Positions 27,727 to 35,941 of a stretch of 64,000 bases of DNA are shown here, in pieces. Source of the stretch: Betaproteobacteria bacterium (GTDB lineage Bacteria; Pseudomonadota; Gammaproteobacteria; Burkholderiales; Usitatibacteraceae); assembly GCA_016708825.1 (NCBI GenBank), contig JADJEZ010000009.1, positions 124,001 through 188,000 of the forward strand, given 5' to 3'. The position numbers and the translations under genes are program-made. Numbering within the stretch: the first letter of the stretch is position 1; every line of letters starts with the position of its first letter. The notes beneath the pieces are model-generated. The model had not been told where the DNA came from. It saw nothing but the letters and a program-made list of their open reading frames with translations, and searched no databases.

Positions 27727-28748
27727 AGGCCGGCAGCGGCTCCCGGTTCCGCGACCTGGACGGCGAGGGCGCGGCGAGCCTCGTACTCGAGACGCCCGGC
27801 GGCGGCCTCCTCGGGATGCGCGTGAACAGCATGATCGAGCGGGGAGGCCGGCTGCTGCTCGACCCGGGCTCCGGCTGGAGCCTCGCCCACACGGGCGATT
27901 TCAACGGCGACGGCCGTGCGGACCTCGTGGTCGAGCACGAGTCCGGCGCCGCTGAGGTGTGGTTCATGAGCGGCCTGCACGCGGCCGTGAAGACCCCGGT
28001 CATCGCGGGTTCCGAGGGCGCGCGCGTGGCGATGGTCGGCGACTTCGACGGCGACGGGCGCGACGACTTCCTCGTGAGGCGCACGGACGGAAGCTACGCC
28101 GTGTGGCTCATGGGCGAGGCGGGCATCGGAGCCCGCCACGAATTCCTGCAAGCCTTCTCGGGGCTGGTCCCGGTGGCGGTCGCGGATTTCGACGGCGACG
28201 GCCACGACGATCTCGTGCTGCGCAAGGACGATCGCACGCTGCGCGTGCAACGCATGCGCGGCGGCCGCGCGGCGGCCTCGATAGACCTTGCGCTGCCCGG
28301 CGCGGGCTACGCCATCTCCCACACGCCCGATCTCAACGGCGACGGCAAGGCGGATCTGCTCCTGCGCGGCCCCGACGGGCAGGTCGAGGCGTGGATCATG
28401 GACGGCACGAACGTCAGGCACCGCGAGCAGGTCGAGGGCGCCACGGCATGGCGCGTCACCGACGTGGCCGACTTCGACCGCGACGGCGTGGACGACCTCT
28501 TCGTCGTCGGGCCGGGCGGCGAAGTGGCGCTCTGGCTCATGGACGGCGTGCGGCGCCTGGCCGCGTTCCCGCTGCGCGAGGCGAGCCCCTGGAAGCTCTG
28601 GCAGGTGGCCGACTACGACAGCGACGGCTATCCCGACCTGCTCCTCGTGAACAACAGCGGCGAGGTCGCCGCCTGGATCCTCGCCGCGGAGGGCCTCCTG
28701 GAATGGAAGCTCGTCGAGGGCGCCTCCGACTGGCGCGTGATACCGTGA
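27312..28748 (+). CDS. Exported FG-GAP/VCBS repeat protein, predicted seven-bladed propeller
   Basis: A 478-aa protein with a signal peptide (LPYAAALAAASLLGILPLPS, then FAEG) and GTG start at 27312. Residues about 50-135 resemble a bacterial Ig-like domain (APLALTAEVEGDFGPVAGTL). Then come seven repeats of about 47 residues: one degenerate (DLDGEGAASLVLE) and six with a calcium-loop pattern such as DFNGDGRADLVVE, DFDGDGRDDFLVR, DLNGDGKADLLLR and DYDSDGYPDLLLV, each ending with a VWLM-like strand. Seven such repeats suit a complete FG-GAP beta-propeller, as in integrin alpha chains. It is probably secreted or surface-bound; partner unknown. Confidence 0.8.
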   Translation: MRNRLPYAAALAAASLLGILPLPSFAEGDVSPAGTPAAKSSGTAPIRIATRSPAPSSRYHAPLALTAEVEGDFGPVAGTLAFHFAGQPIAGCEAVAVLGGKAACTARALPAGIGAIETRFAGDATYEASAGEALRHYVKAGSGSRFRDLDGEGAASLVLETPGGGLLGMRVNSMIERGGRLLLDPGSGWSLAHTGDFNGDGRADLVVEHESGAAEVWFMSGLHAAVKTPVIAGSEGARVAMVGDFDGDGRDDFLVRRTDGSYAVWLMGEAGIGARHEFLQAFSGLVPVAVADFDGDGHDDLVLRKDDRTLRVQRMRGGRAAASIDLALPGAGYAISHTPDLNGDGKADLLLRGPDGQVEAWIMDGTNVRHREQVEGATAWRVTDVADFDRDGVDDLFVVGPGGEVALWLMDGVRRLAAFPLREASPWKLWQVADYDSDGYPDLLLVNNSGEVAAWILAAEGLLEWKLVEGASDWRVIP

Positions 28749-28791
28749 TCGCGACCGGGCGCACCGCGCCCCGCCCATCGATGGAGCTTCC

Positions 28792-29412
28792 GTGCGACGC
28801 GCCTTCGCCCTGCCCGCAGCCCTTCTCGTCGCCGTCGGCCTCGCCGCCTGCGGCGCAGCCGTCCCGAAGCTGCCGCGGCTCGACGCCGGCGCCGTCGTCC
28901 TCGCCTTCGGCGACAGCCTCACCTTCGGCACGGGTGCTTCGCCCGCGCAGGCCTACCCGGCGGTGCTCGCGCGCCTCATCTCGCGCAAGGTCGTCGCCGC
29001 AGGAGTACCCGGCGAGACGAGCGAGGAGGGCCTTGCGCGCCTGCCCTCCGTGCTGGACGAAGTAAAGCCGCAACTCCTCGTGCTGTGCCACGGCGGCAAC
29101 GATTTCCTGCGCAAGATGGGCGAGGAAGGCGCATCGCGGAACGTGCGCGGCATGATCCGCCTCGCGCAGTCCCGCGGCATTTCCGTCGTGCTGCTGGCCA
29201 CGCCCAAGCCCGGCTTCGGCACCTCGAAGGTGAAGTTCTACGAGGAGGTCGCGAAGGAACTCGCCATTCCCGTGGAATCCGAGGTGCTCCCCGAAGTGCT
29301 GGGCTCGCGTTCCCTCAAGAGCGACCTCGTGCATCCCAACGCCGAGGGCTATGCGGTGATCGCCGAGGCCGTGGCCGGGCTGCTGCGCGCCTCGGGCGCG
29401 GTGGAAAAGTAG
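28792..29412 (+). CDS. SGNH-hydrolase lipoprotein (TesA-like arylesterase/lysophospholipase)
   Basis: A 206-aa GDSL/SGNH esterase. The lipoprotein signal carries L-A-A-C at residues 17-20. Catalytic blocks are complete: block I FGDSLTFGTG (Ser), block II glycine in AGVPGETSEEG, block III HGGNDFL (Asn) and block V SDLVHPNAEGY (Asp and His). It resembles TesA/arylesterase enzymes that cleave acyl esters, thioesters or lysophospholipids in the periplasm. It lies 43 bp behind the FG-GAP gene on the same strand. The GTG at 28792 follows a TGGAG. Confidence 0.88.
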   Translation: MRRAFALPAALLVAVGLAACGAAVPKLPRLDAGAVVLAFGDSLTFGTGASPAQAYPAVLARLISRKVVAAGVPGETSEEGLARLPSVLDEVKPQLLVLCHGGNDFLRKMGEEGASRNVRGMIRLAQSRGISVVLLATPKPGFGTSKVKFYEEVAKELAIPVESEVLPEVLGSRSLKSDLVHPNAEGYAVIAEAVAGLLRASGAVEK

Positions 29413-29418
29413 GCCCCC

Positions 29419-29841
29419 CTAGATCCAGCCGCGGCAACGCGCGGCGCCGCAGCGACACCGCAATCGCCCCTCGTGGTGGCTGTCCTCGTAGTCCACGGTG
29501 AGTTCCTCGCCCTTCGCGATGGCGCGCAGCGCATAGAACTCCGCGCGGTCCTTCGTGCGGCGCATGAAGGTGTTGGGCGCGCAGGAGTGGTTGATGAAGC
29601 GGAATCCCGTGCGCATGCCGCGCGCGTCGATCGCCTTGCGGTCCAGCTCGACGATGGCGACGATCGCGAGCTTCGCCGCCCGCCGCCGCGCTTCCGCGAT
29701 CGCCACCACCTCGCCCTCGAACTCGCCGATCTTCGCGCGCCGGGCGATCGCGCAGCCGGCGAAGAGGCCGCGGCCGGTGATCGGGCTTCGCGCCACGAAG
29801 AGCGCATCGTGCACGGGCGAGGAAAAGGCGATGCGCCTCAT
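29419..29841 (-). CDS. SET domain protein (putative protein-lysine methyltransferase)
   Basis: A 140-aa stand-alone SET domain. Key motifs are present: the N-terminal GRGLFAG, the pseudoknot-forming RFINHSCAPNTFM, and ELTVDYED, followed by a short post-SET-like cysteine cluster (RCRCGAARC). These provide the SAM pocket and active-site tyrosine seen in SET lysine methyltransferases. Bacterial SET proteins of this size have unknown substrates. The ATG overlaps the MFS stop (ATGA), so it is translated from the transporter's transcript. Convergent with the SGNH gene 6 bp away. Confidence 0.82.
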   Translation of the reverse strand: MRRIAFSSPVHDALFVARSPITGRGLFAGCAIARRAKIGEFEGEVVAIAEARRRAAKLAIVAIVELDRKAIDARGMRTGFRFINHSCAPNTFMRRTKDRAEFYALRAIAKGEELTVDYEDSHHEGRLRCRCGAARCRGWI

Positions 29842-31046
29842 GCCCGCACCCGCGTCACCCGCCACGCGATCACGCCCGCGGCCGCGAGCATCGCCGCGGC
29901 GACGAAGAACGCCATGCCCGGGACGTGCAGCCCGTCGCCCTTGGCGATGGACTGCGCGAAGACCTGCGTGAAGAGGGTCGGCCCGATCATCCCGGTGATC
30001 GCCTGCAGGCTCGCGGTCGCGCCCTGCAGCTGCCCCTGCTCGGAAGCGCCCACGCGCCGGCTCATGATCGCCTGCGCCGAGGGCCCCGCGAGCCCCCAGA
30101 GCGCCATGACCGGAATGCCGCACAGGAAGACCCAGCCCGCGGGCGCACCGCCGTAGATCGCCATCCCGGCCGCGCCGAAGGCGAGCCCCGCCGCGAGCGC
30201 GCGCCGCTCGCCGATGCGCTTGACCACCGGCCGGATCATCCCGCCCTGCACGATCATCGAGCACACGCCCACGGCGGCGAGCACCAGGCCCACCGCCATC
30301 GTGCCCCAGCCGTAGCGGTAGCCCATGTAGAGCACCGTGATCGCCGGGAACACCACGTGGGAGAGCTGCATGAGGAAGAGCACCGCGGCGATGCCGTAGA
30401 GCTCGCGGTGGGTGCGCAGGAGCTTGAGCGACCCCACGGGATTGGCCCGCTTCCAGGAAAACGCCGCGCGCTTGTCCTTCGGGAGCGATTCCGGCAGCAC
30501 GAAGTAGCCGTAGGCGGCGTTGGCGAGCGCGAGCGCCCCGGCCACCCAGAACGGCAGGCGCGGGTCGACGCCGCCCAGCACGCCGCCGAGAGCTGGCCCG
30601 AGGGTGAAGCCCAGCCCGAACCCGGCGCCGACCATGCCGAAGGCGGCCGCTCGCTTCTCCTGCGGAGTGACGTCGGCGATGTAGGCGAACGCGGTCGCGA
30701 CACTCGCCGCGGTGATGCCCGAGATCACGCGCCCGACGAAGAGCCAGGCGAGGTTCGGGGCAAGCGCCATGAGGAAGTAGTCCAGCCCCAGGCCGAAGCA
30801 GGAGACGAGGATCACCGGCCGGCGCCCGTAGCGGTCCGAGACCGCGCCCAGGAGCGGCATGAACACGAACTGCATCAACCCCCACGCCGTGCCGAAGACG
30901 CCGTAGACCGCGGCCGCGCGCGCCGTGTCGCCGCCCTCGAAGCTCTCCACGAGCTTGGGCAGCACCGGGATCACGATGCCCATGGCGATCACGTCCACCA
31001 CCACGAGGATGAAGATGAAGACGAGCGCGGCGGGGCGGGCGGGCAT
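29838..31046 (-). CDS. MFS drug exporter, TetA-like (TCR) family
   Basis: A 402-aa, 12-TM major facilitator. It opens with MPARPAALVFIFILVVVDVIAMGIVIPVLP, and motif A in the TM2-TM3 loop reads GAVSDRYGRRPV; these are typical of the TetA/TCR1 family of drug:H+ antiporters. The translation shows regularly spaced hydrophobic segments and a central loop after residue 190 (LPESLPKDKRA). Substrate is unknown: the family includes tetracycline exporters but most environmental members are not resistance genes. The reading frame is open further upstream, through the antisense of the next gene and into the PaaK-like gene, but only the part from 31046 is conserved. Confidence 0.9.
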   Translation of the reverse strand: MPARPAALVFIFILVVVDVIAMGIVIPVLPKLVESFEGGDTARAAAVYGVFGTAWGLMQFVFMPLLGAVSDRYGRRPVILVSCFGLGLDYFLMALAPNLAWLFVGRVISGITAASVATAFAYIADVTPQEKRAAAFGMVGAGFGLGFTLGPALGGVLGGVDPRLPFWVAGALALANAAYGYFVLPESLPKDKRAAFSWKRANPVGSLKLLRTHRELYGIAAVLFLMQLSHVVFPAITVLYMGYRYGWGTMAVGLVLAAVGVCSMIVQGGMIRPVVKRIGERRALAAGLAFGAAGMAIYGGAPAGWVFLCGIPVMALWGLAGPSAQAIMSRRVGASEQGQLQGATASLQAITGMIGPTLFTQVFAQSIAKGDGLHVPGMAFFVAAAMLAAAGVIAWRVTRVRA

Positions 31047-31181
31047 GGGACGAAAGTCGCAGGGAAGCGTGAAGTCTAGCGGATCGGCGCGGCTATCCGG
31101 CGCCCCGTTGATCCCCGGCAAGGACCTGGCCCGCGCGGCGACTACCGTGGAATCGGGATACCTTCCCGGAGGTCGCGTGCG

Positions 31182-31676
31182 ATGAAAACCGAAACCTCTC
31201 GCCATCCCGACGTGCGGCACCCGCAGCTCTACGCGCCGCGCCATGAAGATCCCTATCGCGAAGCGGGCAAGCCCGCGCAGGGCGCGCGTTGCGCTTCCTG
31301 CGGCGTCGTCTTCCGCAACGGCCGCTGGGCCTGGGGCCGCGCGCCGAAGGACGCCATCGCGACCACCTGCCCGGCGTGCCTGCGCATCCAGGACCGCTTC
31401 CCGGGCGGATACCTGGTGCTCAAGGGGCCGTTCGTGCAGGAGCATCGCGAGGAACTGCGTGCGCTCGTGCGCGCGCGCGAAGCCCACGAGCGCGCCGAGC
31501 ACCCGCTGGAACGGGTGATGGACATCGGCGAGCGCCCGGAGGCGCTGGAGATCACGACGACCGGCAACCACCTCGCCCGCGCCATCGCGAACGCCGTGCA
31601 CGCGGCCTACGAGGGAAGCCTCAAGTCGCGCTACGAGCCGGGCGAGAATTTCCTGCGCGCCGTCTGGACGCGGTAG
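31182..31676 (+). CDS. BCAM0308-family protein
   Basis: A 164-aa cytosolic protein with four conserved cysteines in a probable zinc-ribbon (ARCASCGVVFRNGRW and ATTCPACLRI, about residues 38-70), followed by a helical region with IQDRFPGGYLVLKGPFV and a C-terminal ITTTGNHLARAIANAVH. I recognise this as the BCAM0308 family common in Burkholderiales; its role is uncharacterised, although the ribbon and basic helices suggest nucleic-acid or protein binding. It is divergent from the MFS gene (135 bp spacer) and convergent with the PaaK-like gene. Confidence 0.75.
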   Translation: MKTETSRHPDVRHPQLYAPRHEDPYREAGKPAQGARCASCGVVFRNGRWAWGRAPKDAIATTCPACLRIQDRFPGGYLVLKGPFVQEHREELRALVRAREAHERAEHPLERVMDIGERPEALEITTTGNHLARAIANAVHAAYEGSLKSRYEPGENFLRAVWTR

Positions 31677-33085
31677 AAGTCCCGCGCCCCGGCGGGGGCT
31701 GTTGCTTCTCGCCGCCACCTGGCGGAACTTGCCGCTCACGGGATGGGCGTCGATCGCGCCGGTCTCGATGCGCACGGACACGCCGGATAGTCCCTGGTCG
31801 ACGAGGAACCGATCGAGCGCGCGCCGCACGCGGGCCGCATCCGCGGCCGTTTCCACGCGCACGCGCATCGCGCGCGGCCCCGCCTGCACGACCTGGAAGC
31901 GGTGCACGCCCGAGCCCTCCTCCAGCGCCGTGCACAGCGCCATGGGCAGCACGGGCACCTCGCGGCGGCGATCGTCGTGCAGGCGCAGGATTTCGTCCCG
32001 CCGGCCGTCGACGCGGATCACGGGGAGCGGGCTGCCGCAGGGGCAAGGCTTCGATACGAAAGTGACGCTGTCGCCCAGTTCGTAGCGCACCAGCGGCTGC
32101 ACGCGGTTGGCGAGGTTGGTGAGGAGGACGGATGCCGACGGCGTGCCGGGCGGTACGGGCCGGTAGTGCTCGTCCACGGGTTCGAGCACCGCCCAGTCTT
32201 CGTTCACGTGCAGCGCGCCGTGCGCGCATTCGAAGGCGATGTCGGGGAACTCGGAGGCCCCGTAGTCACCCGCCACGCGGCAGCCGAAGGCGCGCTCGAT
32301 GTGGTCGCGCGACAGGGGTGCGAGCCACTCGCCGCCGTACCACAGCACCGAAGGCGAGAGCGCGAGGCGCCCCGCGTCCTTCTCGTGGGCAAGCGCCCGG
32401 AGCACCGTCGCGTAGGAGGCCACCACGGTGGGCCGGAAGCGTTCCAGCGCGGCGCAGATCTCGCGCAGGGGCGCCGTCACCGGGATCACGCACGCGTTGG
32501 CGGCGAACCACGGGTGCAGGGCGCGCAGGCGCTCCCAGCCCACCACGCCCGCGAAGTGCCCTTCGGTGGCGGCGACGAGCGCGTAGCGGTTGCCGGCAAG
32601 CGGCGCTCGCCAGTTCCACGCCGGCGAGAGCGCACCCATGCGCACCGCCCCCAGCGCGTCGTAGACGGCGAGCGCATCCGCATCCTGGACGATGAGCCCC
32701 GGCACGCCCGTGGTCCCGGAGCTGGAGAAGATAGCGTAGCGGCCGAGGAAAGGTTCGCCGATGCGCGCGCGGTCCGCGACGAAGCGTTCCACGCCGCCGC
32801 GCGTGACGGCCGGGTCGGTGACCCAGTCGTCGAAGTTGGCCATGAGGTCCGCCTTGTGGACGGGGGGCAGGTCCGCGAGACGCAGCGCGCGCGGGTCCGC
32901 TCCCGCCCACTGGTCTCGCGATAGAAAGCCGAATGCCGGAGAGTCCAGTGGAGCAGACGCGCGAGACGCGCTTCCCGCACGCGCCCGATCGCGGCGCGGC
33001 CCGCGGACTGGGTCCAGCCCGCATCGGCGGTGTATCCCGCCCACCGCCACATCGCATCGAGGAACGGCCACTCGTGGCGCTTCAC
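31677..33085 (-). CDS. PaaK-like AMP-forming CoA ligase (F390 synthetase-related), frameshifted
   Basis: A PaaK-like adenylate-forming enzyme (acid + CoA + ATP to acyl-CoA). The first frame from 33085 reads MKRHEWPFLDAMWRWAGY through LRHSAFYRE, then breaks. The second frame continues from about 32912 with QWAGADPRALRLADLPPV, the ATP loop SSSGTTGVPG, the YGASEFPD motif and the terminal catalytic-lysine segment PVSGKFRQVAAR. One base is missing at 32912-32917. The end is also abnormal: after RQVAAR no stop follows in frame, so the lower boundary given is approximate and a second indel is probable. Substrate unknown. Transcribed towards the MFS gene, which lies further downstream. Confidence 0.78.
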
Positions 33086-33213
33086 GCCAGAACCCTCCCG
33101 GCAATCGCCTACCCCATGCTGTACACGAAAGGGGAAAGCGCGACGCCGGTTGGATCAGGAAAACCGCACTTCCCGGGGAACCGGCTCGCGCCGGCACCCG
33201 GGCCGGGCACGGC

Positions 33214-33534
33214 CTAGCCGCGCGGGCGCCGCTCGACGCAGTAGGCGTAGCCCAGCGAGGCGAGCTCTGCCTCCGACAGGCTGTCCGAGCGGCTCGCCGC
33301 CTGGATCATGTAGGTCGCCACCTGCTCGCCCCAGTTGTCGGAGGGCTTGTGCACGCCCTGCTCGAGGTCCTTCACGCCGCGGCGCTTCAGGTTCTCGATC
33401 ATGCTGGCGATGCGCCCGGTCGTCGCGCGGCAACTGCGCTTGACTTCCTCGGAGGCCGCCTGGGCCATGGCCGGGCCGGAAGCGAGAAACGCCGCGAGGC
33501 CGGCGGCCGCGACGAGGGAGTGCAGGGTTTTCAT
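33214..33534 (-). CDS. Small exported hypothetical protein
   Basis: A 106-aa protein with a clear Sec signal peptide (TLHSLVAAAGLAAFLASGPA, then MAQA with cleavage expected near residue 25). The mature part is helical and charged (EEVKRSCRATTGRI, DLEQGVHKPSDNW) and holds two cysteines, one near each end (SCRA and YAYCVE), which could form a disulfide. I do not recognise a family. It is single, divergent from folE and convergent with nothing; its upstream spacer to folE is about 125 bp. Confidence 0.6.
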   Translation of the reverse strand: MKTLHSLVAAAGLAAFLASGPAMAQAASEEVKRSCRATTGRIASMIENLKRRGVKDLEQGVHKPSDNWGEQVATYMIQAASRSDSLSEAELASLGYAYCVERRPRG

Positions 33535-33659
33535 GGTCTGGTGATCCTGTTTTGTGGACTGCGCGTGGAGGGCGACATTCTACCTTCCCCGCAGCGCGAA
33601 CGCCGCCCGCCGATGCCGGTTAGGATAGGGGTCCGTACTCGCGCCCCTTGCCTTCGACC

Positions 33660-34391
33660 ATGGACGACAAGACTTCCGCCAAGCCACCGCCGCCGGCCCG
33701 GGGCGAGGACTCGATGCCCGTCTCGCGCCGGATCCGCGAGCGCCTGCAGAAGGCGCGCGTGCGCTTCCACGCGAACGACAACATCGCTTCCTTCATCGAA
33801 CCCGGGGAAATGCCGAAGCTCCTGGACGAGGTCGAGGAGAAGATGCAGCGCGTGCTGGAGAGCCTCGTGATCGACACCGAGAGCGACCACAACACCGCGG
33901 GCACGGCGCGACGCGTGGCGAAGATGTACCTGAACGAGGTCTTCCGCGGCCGCTACAACCCGAAGCCGCCGGTGACGGAATTCCCCAACGTCGAGCGCCT
34001 GAACGAGCTGATGATCGTGGGGCCCATCACGGTGCGAAGCGCCTGCTCCCACCACCTGTGCCCGATCATCGGGCGGGTGTGGATCGGCGTCATGCCCAAC
34101 GAGCACTCGAACCTGATCGGGCTCTCCAAGTACGCGCGCCTGTGCGACTGGGTGATGAGCCGGCCGCAGATCCAGGAGGAGGCGGTCACGCGCCTCGTGG
34201 ACCTGCTGCAGGCGCGCATGCAGCCCGACGGCCTGGCGCTCGTGATGGAAGCCGACCACTTCTGCATGCAGTGGCGCGGCGTGAAGGACACCGATTCCAT
34301 GATGATCAACAGCGTGATGCGCGGCTCGTTCCTCAAGGACGCGAACCTGCGCCGCGAGTTCCTCGCGCTGCTCCAGAGAAAAAACGCCTAG
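33660..34391 (+). CDS. folE: GTP cyclohydrolase I
   Basis: A 243-aa type I GTP cyclohydrolase: converts GTP to 7,8-dihydroneopterin triphosphate, the first step of folate and pterin synthesis, as a zinc-dependent decamer. The zinc ligands are intact: Cys-His in RSACSHHLCPIIG and the second Cys in DHFCMQWRG; the catalytic segment VGPITVRSACSHH is conserved. The N-terminal about 60 residues are longer than in compact FolE forms. ATG at 33660 is preferred over an upstream TTG at 33648. It is immediately followed by a BLUF gene whose Shine-Dalgarno overlaps the folE stop. Confidence 0.95.
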   Translation: MDDKTSAKPPPPARGEDSMPVSRRIRERLQKARVRFHANDNIASFIEPGEMPKLLDEVEEKMQRVLESLVIDTESDHNTAGTARRVAKMYLNEVFRGRYNPKPPVTEFPNVERLNELMIVGPITVRSACSHHLCPIIGRVWIGVMPNEHSNLIGLSKYARLCDWVMSRPQIQEEAVTRLVDLLQARMQPDGLALVMEADHFCMQWRGVKDTDSMMINSVMRGSFLKDANLRREFLALLQRKNA

Positions 34392-34399
34392 GAGGCCCC

Positions 34400-34828
34400 A
34401 TGCTCGTCCGACTCCTCTACGCCAGCCGCGCCGCCAAGCCCGTCGCCCCCGCGGTGATCGAATCCATCCTGGAGCAGTCGCGCAAGCACAACCCGGAGCT
34501 CGGCATCACCGGGATCCTGTGCCAGAGCGGCGAGGTCTTCCTGCAGGTGCTCGAGGGCGGGCGCTCGGCCGTGAACGCTCTCTACAACCAGATCGTGCGC
34601 GACGAGCGCCACCAGGACGTGGTGATCCTGCACTACGAGGAAGTCGCCGAGCGCGCCTTTTCCGGCTGGACCATGGGGCAGGTGAATCTCGCCAAGGTGA
34701 ACCCCTCGACGCTCCTCAAGTACGGCGAGAAGCCGGCACTCGATCCCTACGCCATGTCGGGGAAGGCCGCGATGGCGCTCCTGGAGGAACTCATCGCCAC
34801 CGCGCAGATCATCGGCCGCGCGGGCTGA
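34400..34828 (+). CDS. BLUF-domain blue-light photoreceptor
   Basis: A 142-aa single-domain BLUF protein that binds FAD and switches on blue light. Relative to AppA, residues align with a constant offset of 14: Tyr7 (AppA Y21), Asn31 (N45), Gln49 (Q63), Trp90 (W104) and Met92 (M106). These make up the flavin hydrogen-bond network of the photocycle, so the protein should be photoactive. Beyond residue about 95 there is only a short helical tail, with no EAL or other output domain, so it must act by protein contact. GGAGG at 34391-34395 overlaps the folE stop and the ATG is 8 bp after it. The partner protein is unknown. Confidence 0.9.
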   Translation: MLVRLLYASRAAKPVAPAVIESILEQSRKHNPELGITGILCQSGEVFLQVLEGGRSAVNALYNQIVRDERHQDVVILHYEEVAERAFSGWTMGQVNLAKVNPSTLLKYGEKPALDPYAMSGKAAMALLEELIATAQIIGRAG

Positions 34829-34875
34829 AGCCCGCGGCCCGCGCCACCCCGCACCGGGCCCGCCTCTCGCGCCCC

Positions 34876-35553
34876 ATGGCCCTGCTGCGCCACCGCCGAT
34901 TCGCGCGCCGGGAAGATCTCGGGCTAACCGCCGCGGAATTCGCCGCCCTCGAACGGCTCGACACCCCGCAGAAGATCCAGCAGTTCCTCAACCGCATTCC
35001 CGCGAACCACGAGCTGGGCGGCGAGACGCTGCTCTCGGCGCGGGAGGTGTTGCGGCAGCGCCGCGCCCATTGCCTCGAAGGCGCGCTGGTGGCCGCCTGC
35101 GCGCTCTGGATCCACGGCCGGCCGCCGCTGCTTGTGCACCTGGACTGCGACACCTCGGACTATCCGCACTGCATCGCCGTGTTCCGCCGCGGGCGGTTCT
35201 GGGGCGCGATCTCCAAGACGAACGGGGGCGTGCTGCGCTTTCGCGATCCCATCTACCGCACGCTTCGGGAACTCGCGATCTCCTACTTCCACGAGTACTG
35301 CGACCGCAAGGGCCGGCACACGCTGAGGAGCTTTTCCGGAGCCTTCGACCTGCGGCGCGTGGACACGGACGACTGGGTGACGCCGGCGAAAGCGTGCTGG
35401 GACCTGCACGAGCAACTGGTGGGATTGCGCCACACCCCGCTGGTGGGCGCGCGCCAAGTGCCCGGGCTCTCGCGGCGCGATCCCTTCGAGACGCGGCTCG
35501 CGAAGATCGTGCAGTACCCGAAGCCGAAGCGCCGTCGGCGGCGGGCGACTTAA
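34876..35553 (+). CDS. Transglutaminase-like hypothetical protein
   Basis: A 225-aa protein. The core has the Cys-His arrangement of transglutaminase-like proteins: RRAHCLEGALVAACALWIHG, with Cys as likely nucleophile, and DTSDYPHCIAVFRRGRFWG with His, followed by a long conserved C-terminal section (FRDPIYRTLRELAISYFHEY). I recall uncharacterised bacterial proteins with this pattern but know no function. The ATG at 34876 is 47 bp behind the BLUF gene. It probably shares the folE-BLUF transcript and its stop overlaps that of the convergent gene. Confidence 0.65.
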   Translation: MALLRHRRFARREDLGLTAAEFAALERLDTPQKIQQFLNRIPANHELGGETLLSAREVLRQRRAHCLEGALVAACALWIHGRPPLLVHLDCDTSDYPHCIAVFRRGRFWGAISKTNGGVLRFRDPIYRTLRELAISYFHEYCDRKGRHTLRSFSGAFDLRRVDTDDWVTPAKACWDLHEQLVGLRHTPLVGARQVPGLSRRDPFETRLAKIVQYPKPKRRRRRAT

Positions 35554-35858
35554 GTCGAGAGCTTGCGGCCGAGCTTCGCCTCGATCGCGTCCACCTTGCT
35601 CTTCAGGCGCCCGGCCTTTCCCTCCCGGTAGTCGATGCGCACCGAGACGGAGATGCGCTTGCAGTCCTCGCGCATCCGCTCGAAGCAGGCGGTCACCACG
35701 CCCATCACCTCGTCCCACTCGCCTTCGAGGATCGTGCCCATGGGGGTGAGCCGGTAAGGCACGCCGCTCTTGTCGATGATGTCGAGGGAGCGCGCCACGT
35801 AGGCGCTCAGGCTCTCGCCCTTGTCGAAGGGGGACATCGAGAATTCCAGCAGGACCAT
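35550..35858 (-). CDS. MTH1187-family thiamine-binding protein
   Basis: A 102-aa ferredoxin-like protein of the MTH1187/YkoF group (UPF0045). The pattern MVLLEFSMSPFDKGESLSAYVARSL, then SGVPYRLTPMGTILEG, then EDCKRISVSVRIDYREGKAG matches the family closely. Members form tetramers and bind thiamine or its hydroxymethylpyrimidine part, probably as carriers or sensors. The gene is convergent with the transglutaminase-like gene, with stop codons overlapping in a TTAA. Confidence 0.85.
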   Translation of the reverse strand: MVLLEFSMSPFDKGESLSAYVARSLDIIDKSGVPYRLTPMGTILEGEWDEVMGVVTACFERMREDCKRISVSVRIDYREGKAGRLKSKVDAIEAKLGRKLST

Positions 35859-35941
35859 GGCGGCGCCTTTCGCGGTTTTTCGTATCGGTTTCCATGCTAC
35901 CGCCGATACGCCGATTCTGCCCTCGGGGTATATTCGCCCGC

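Noticed and set aside
29838..31046. Tetracycline resistance determinant
   Set aside because: The TCR1 family is broad; without regulator or close identity the substrate cannot be called.
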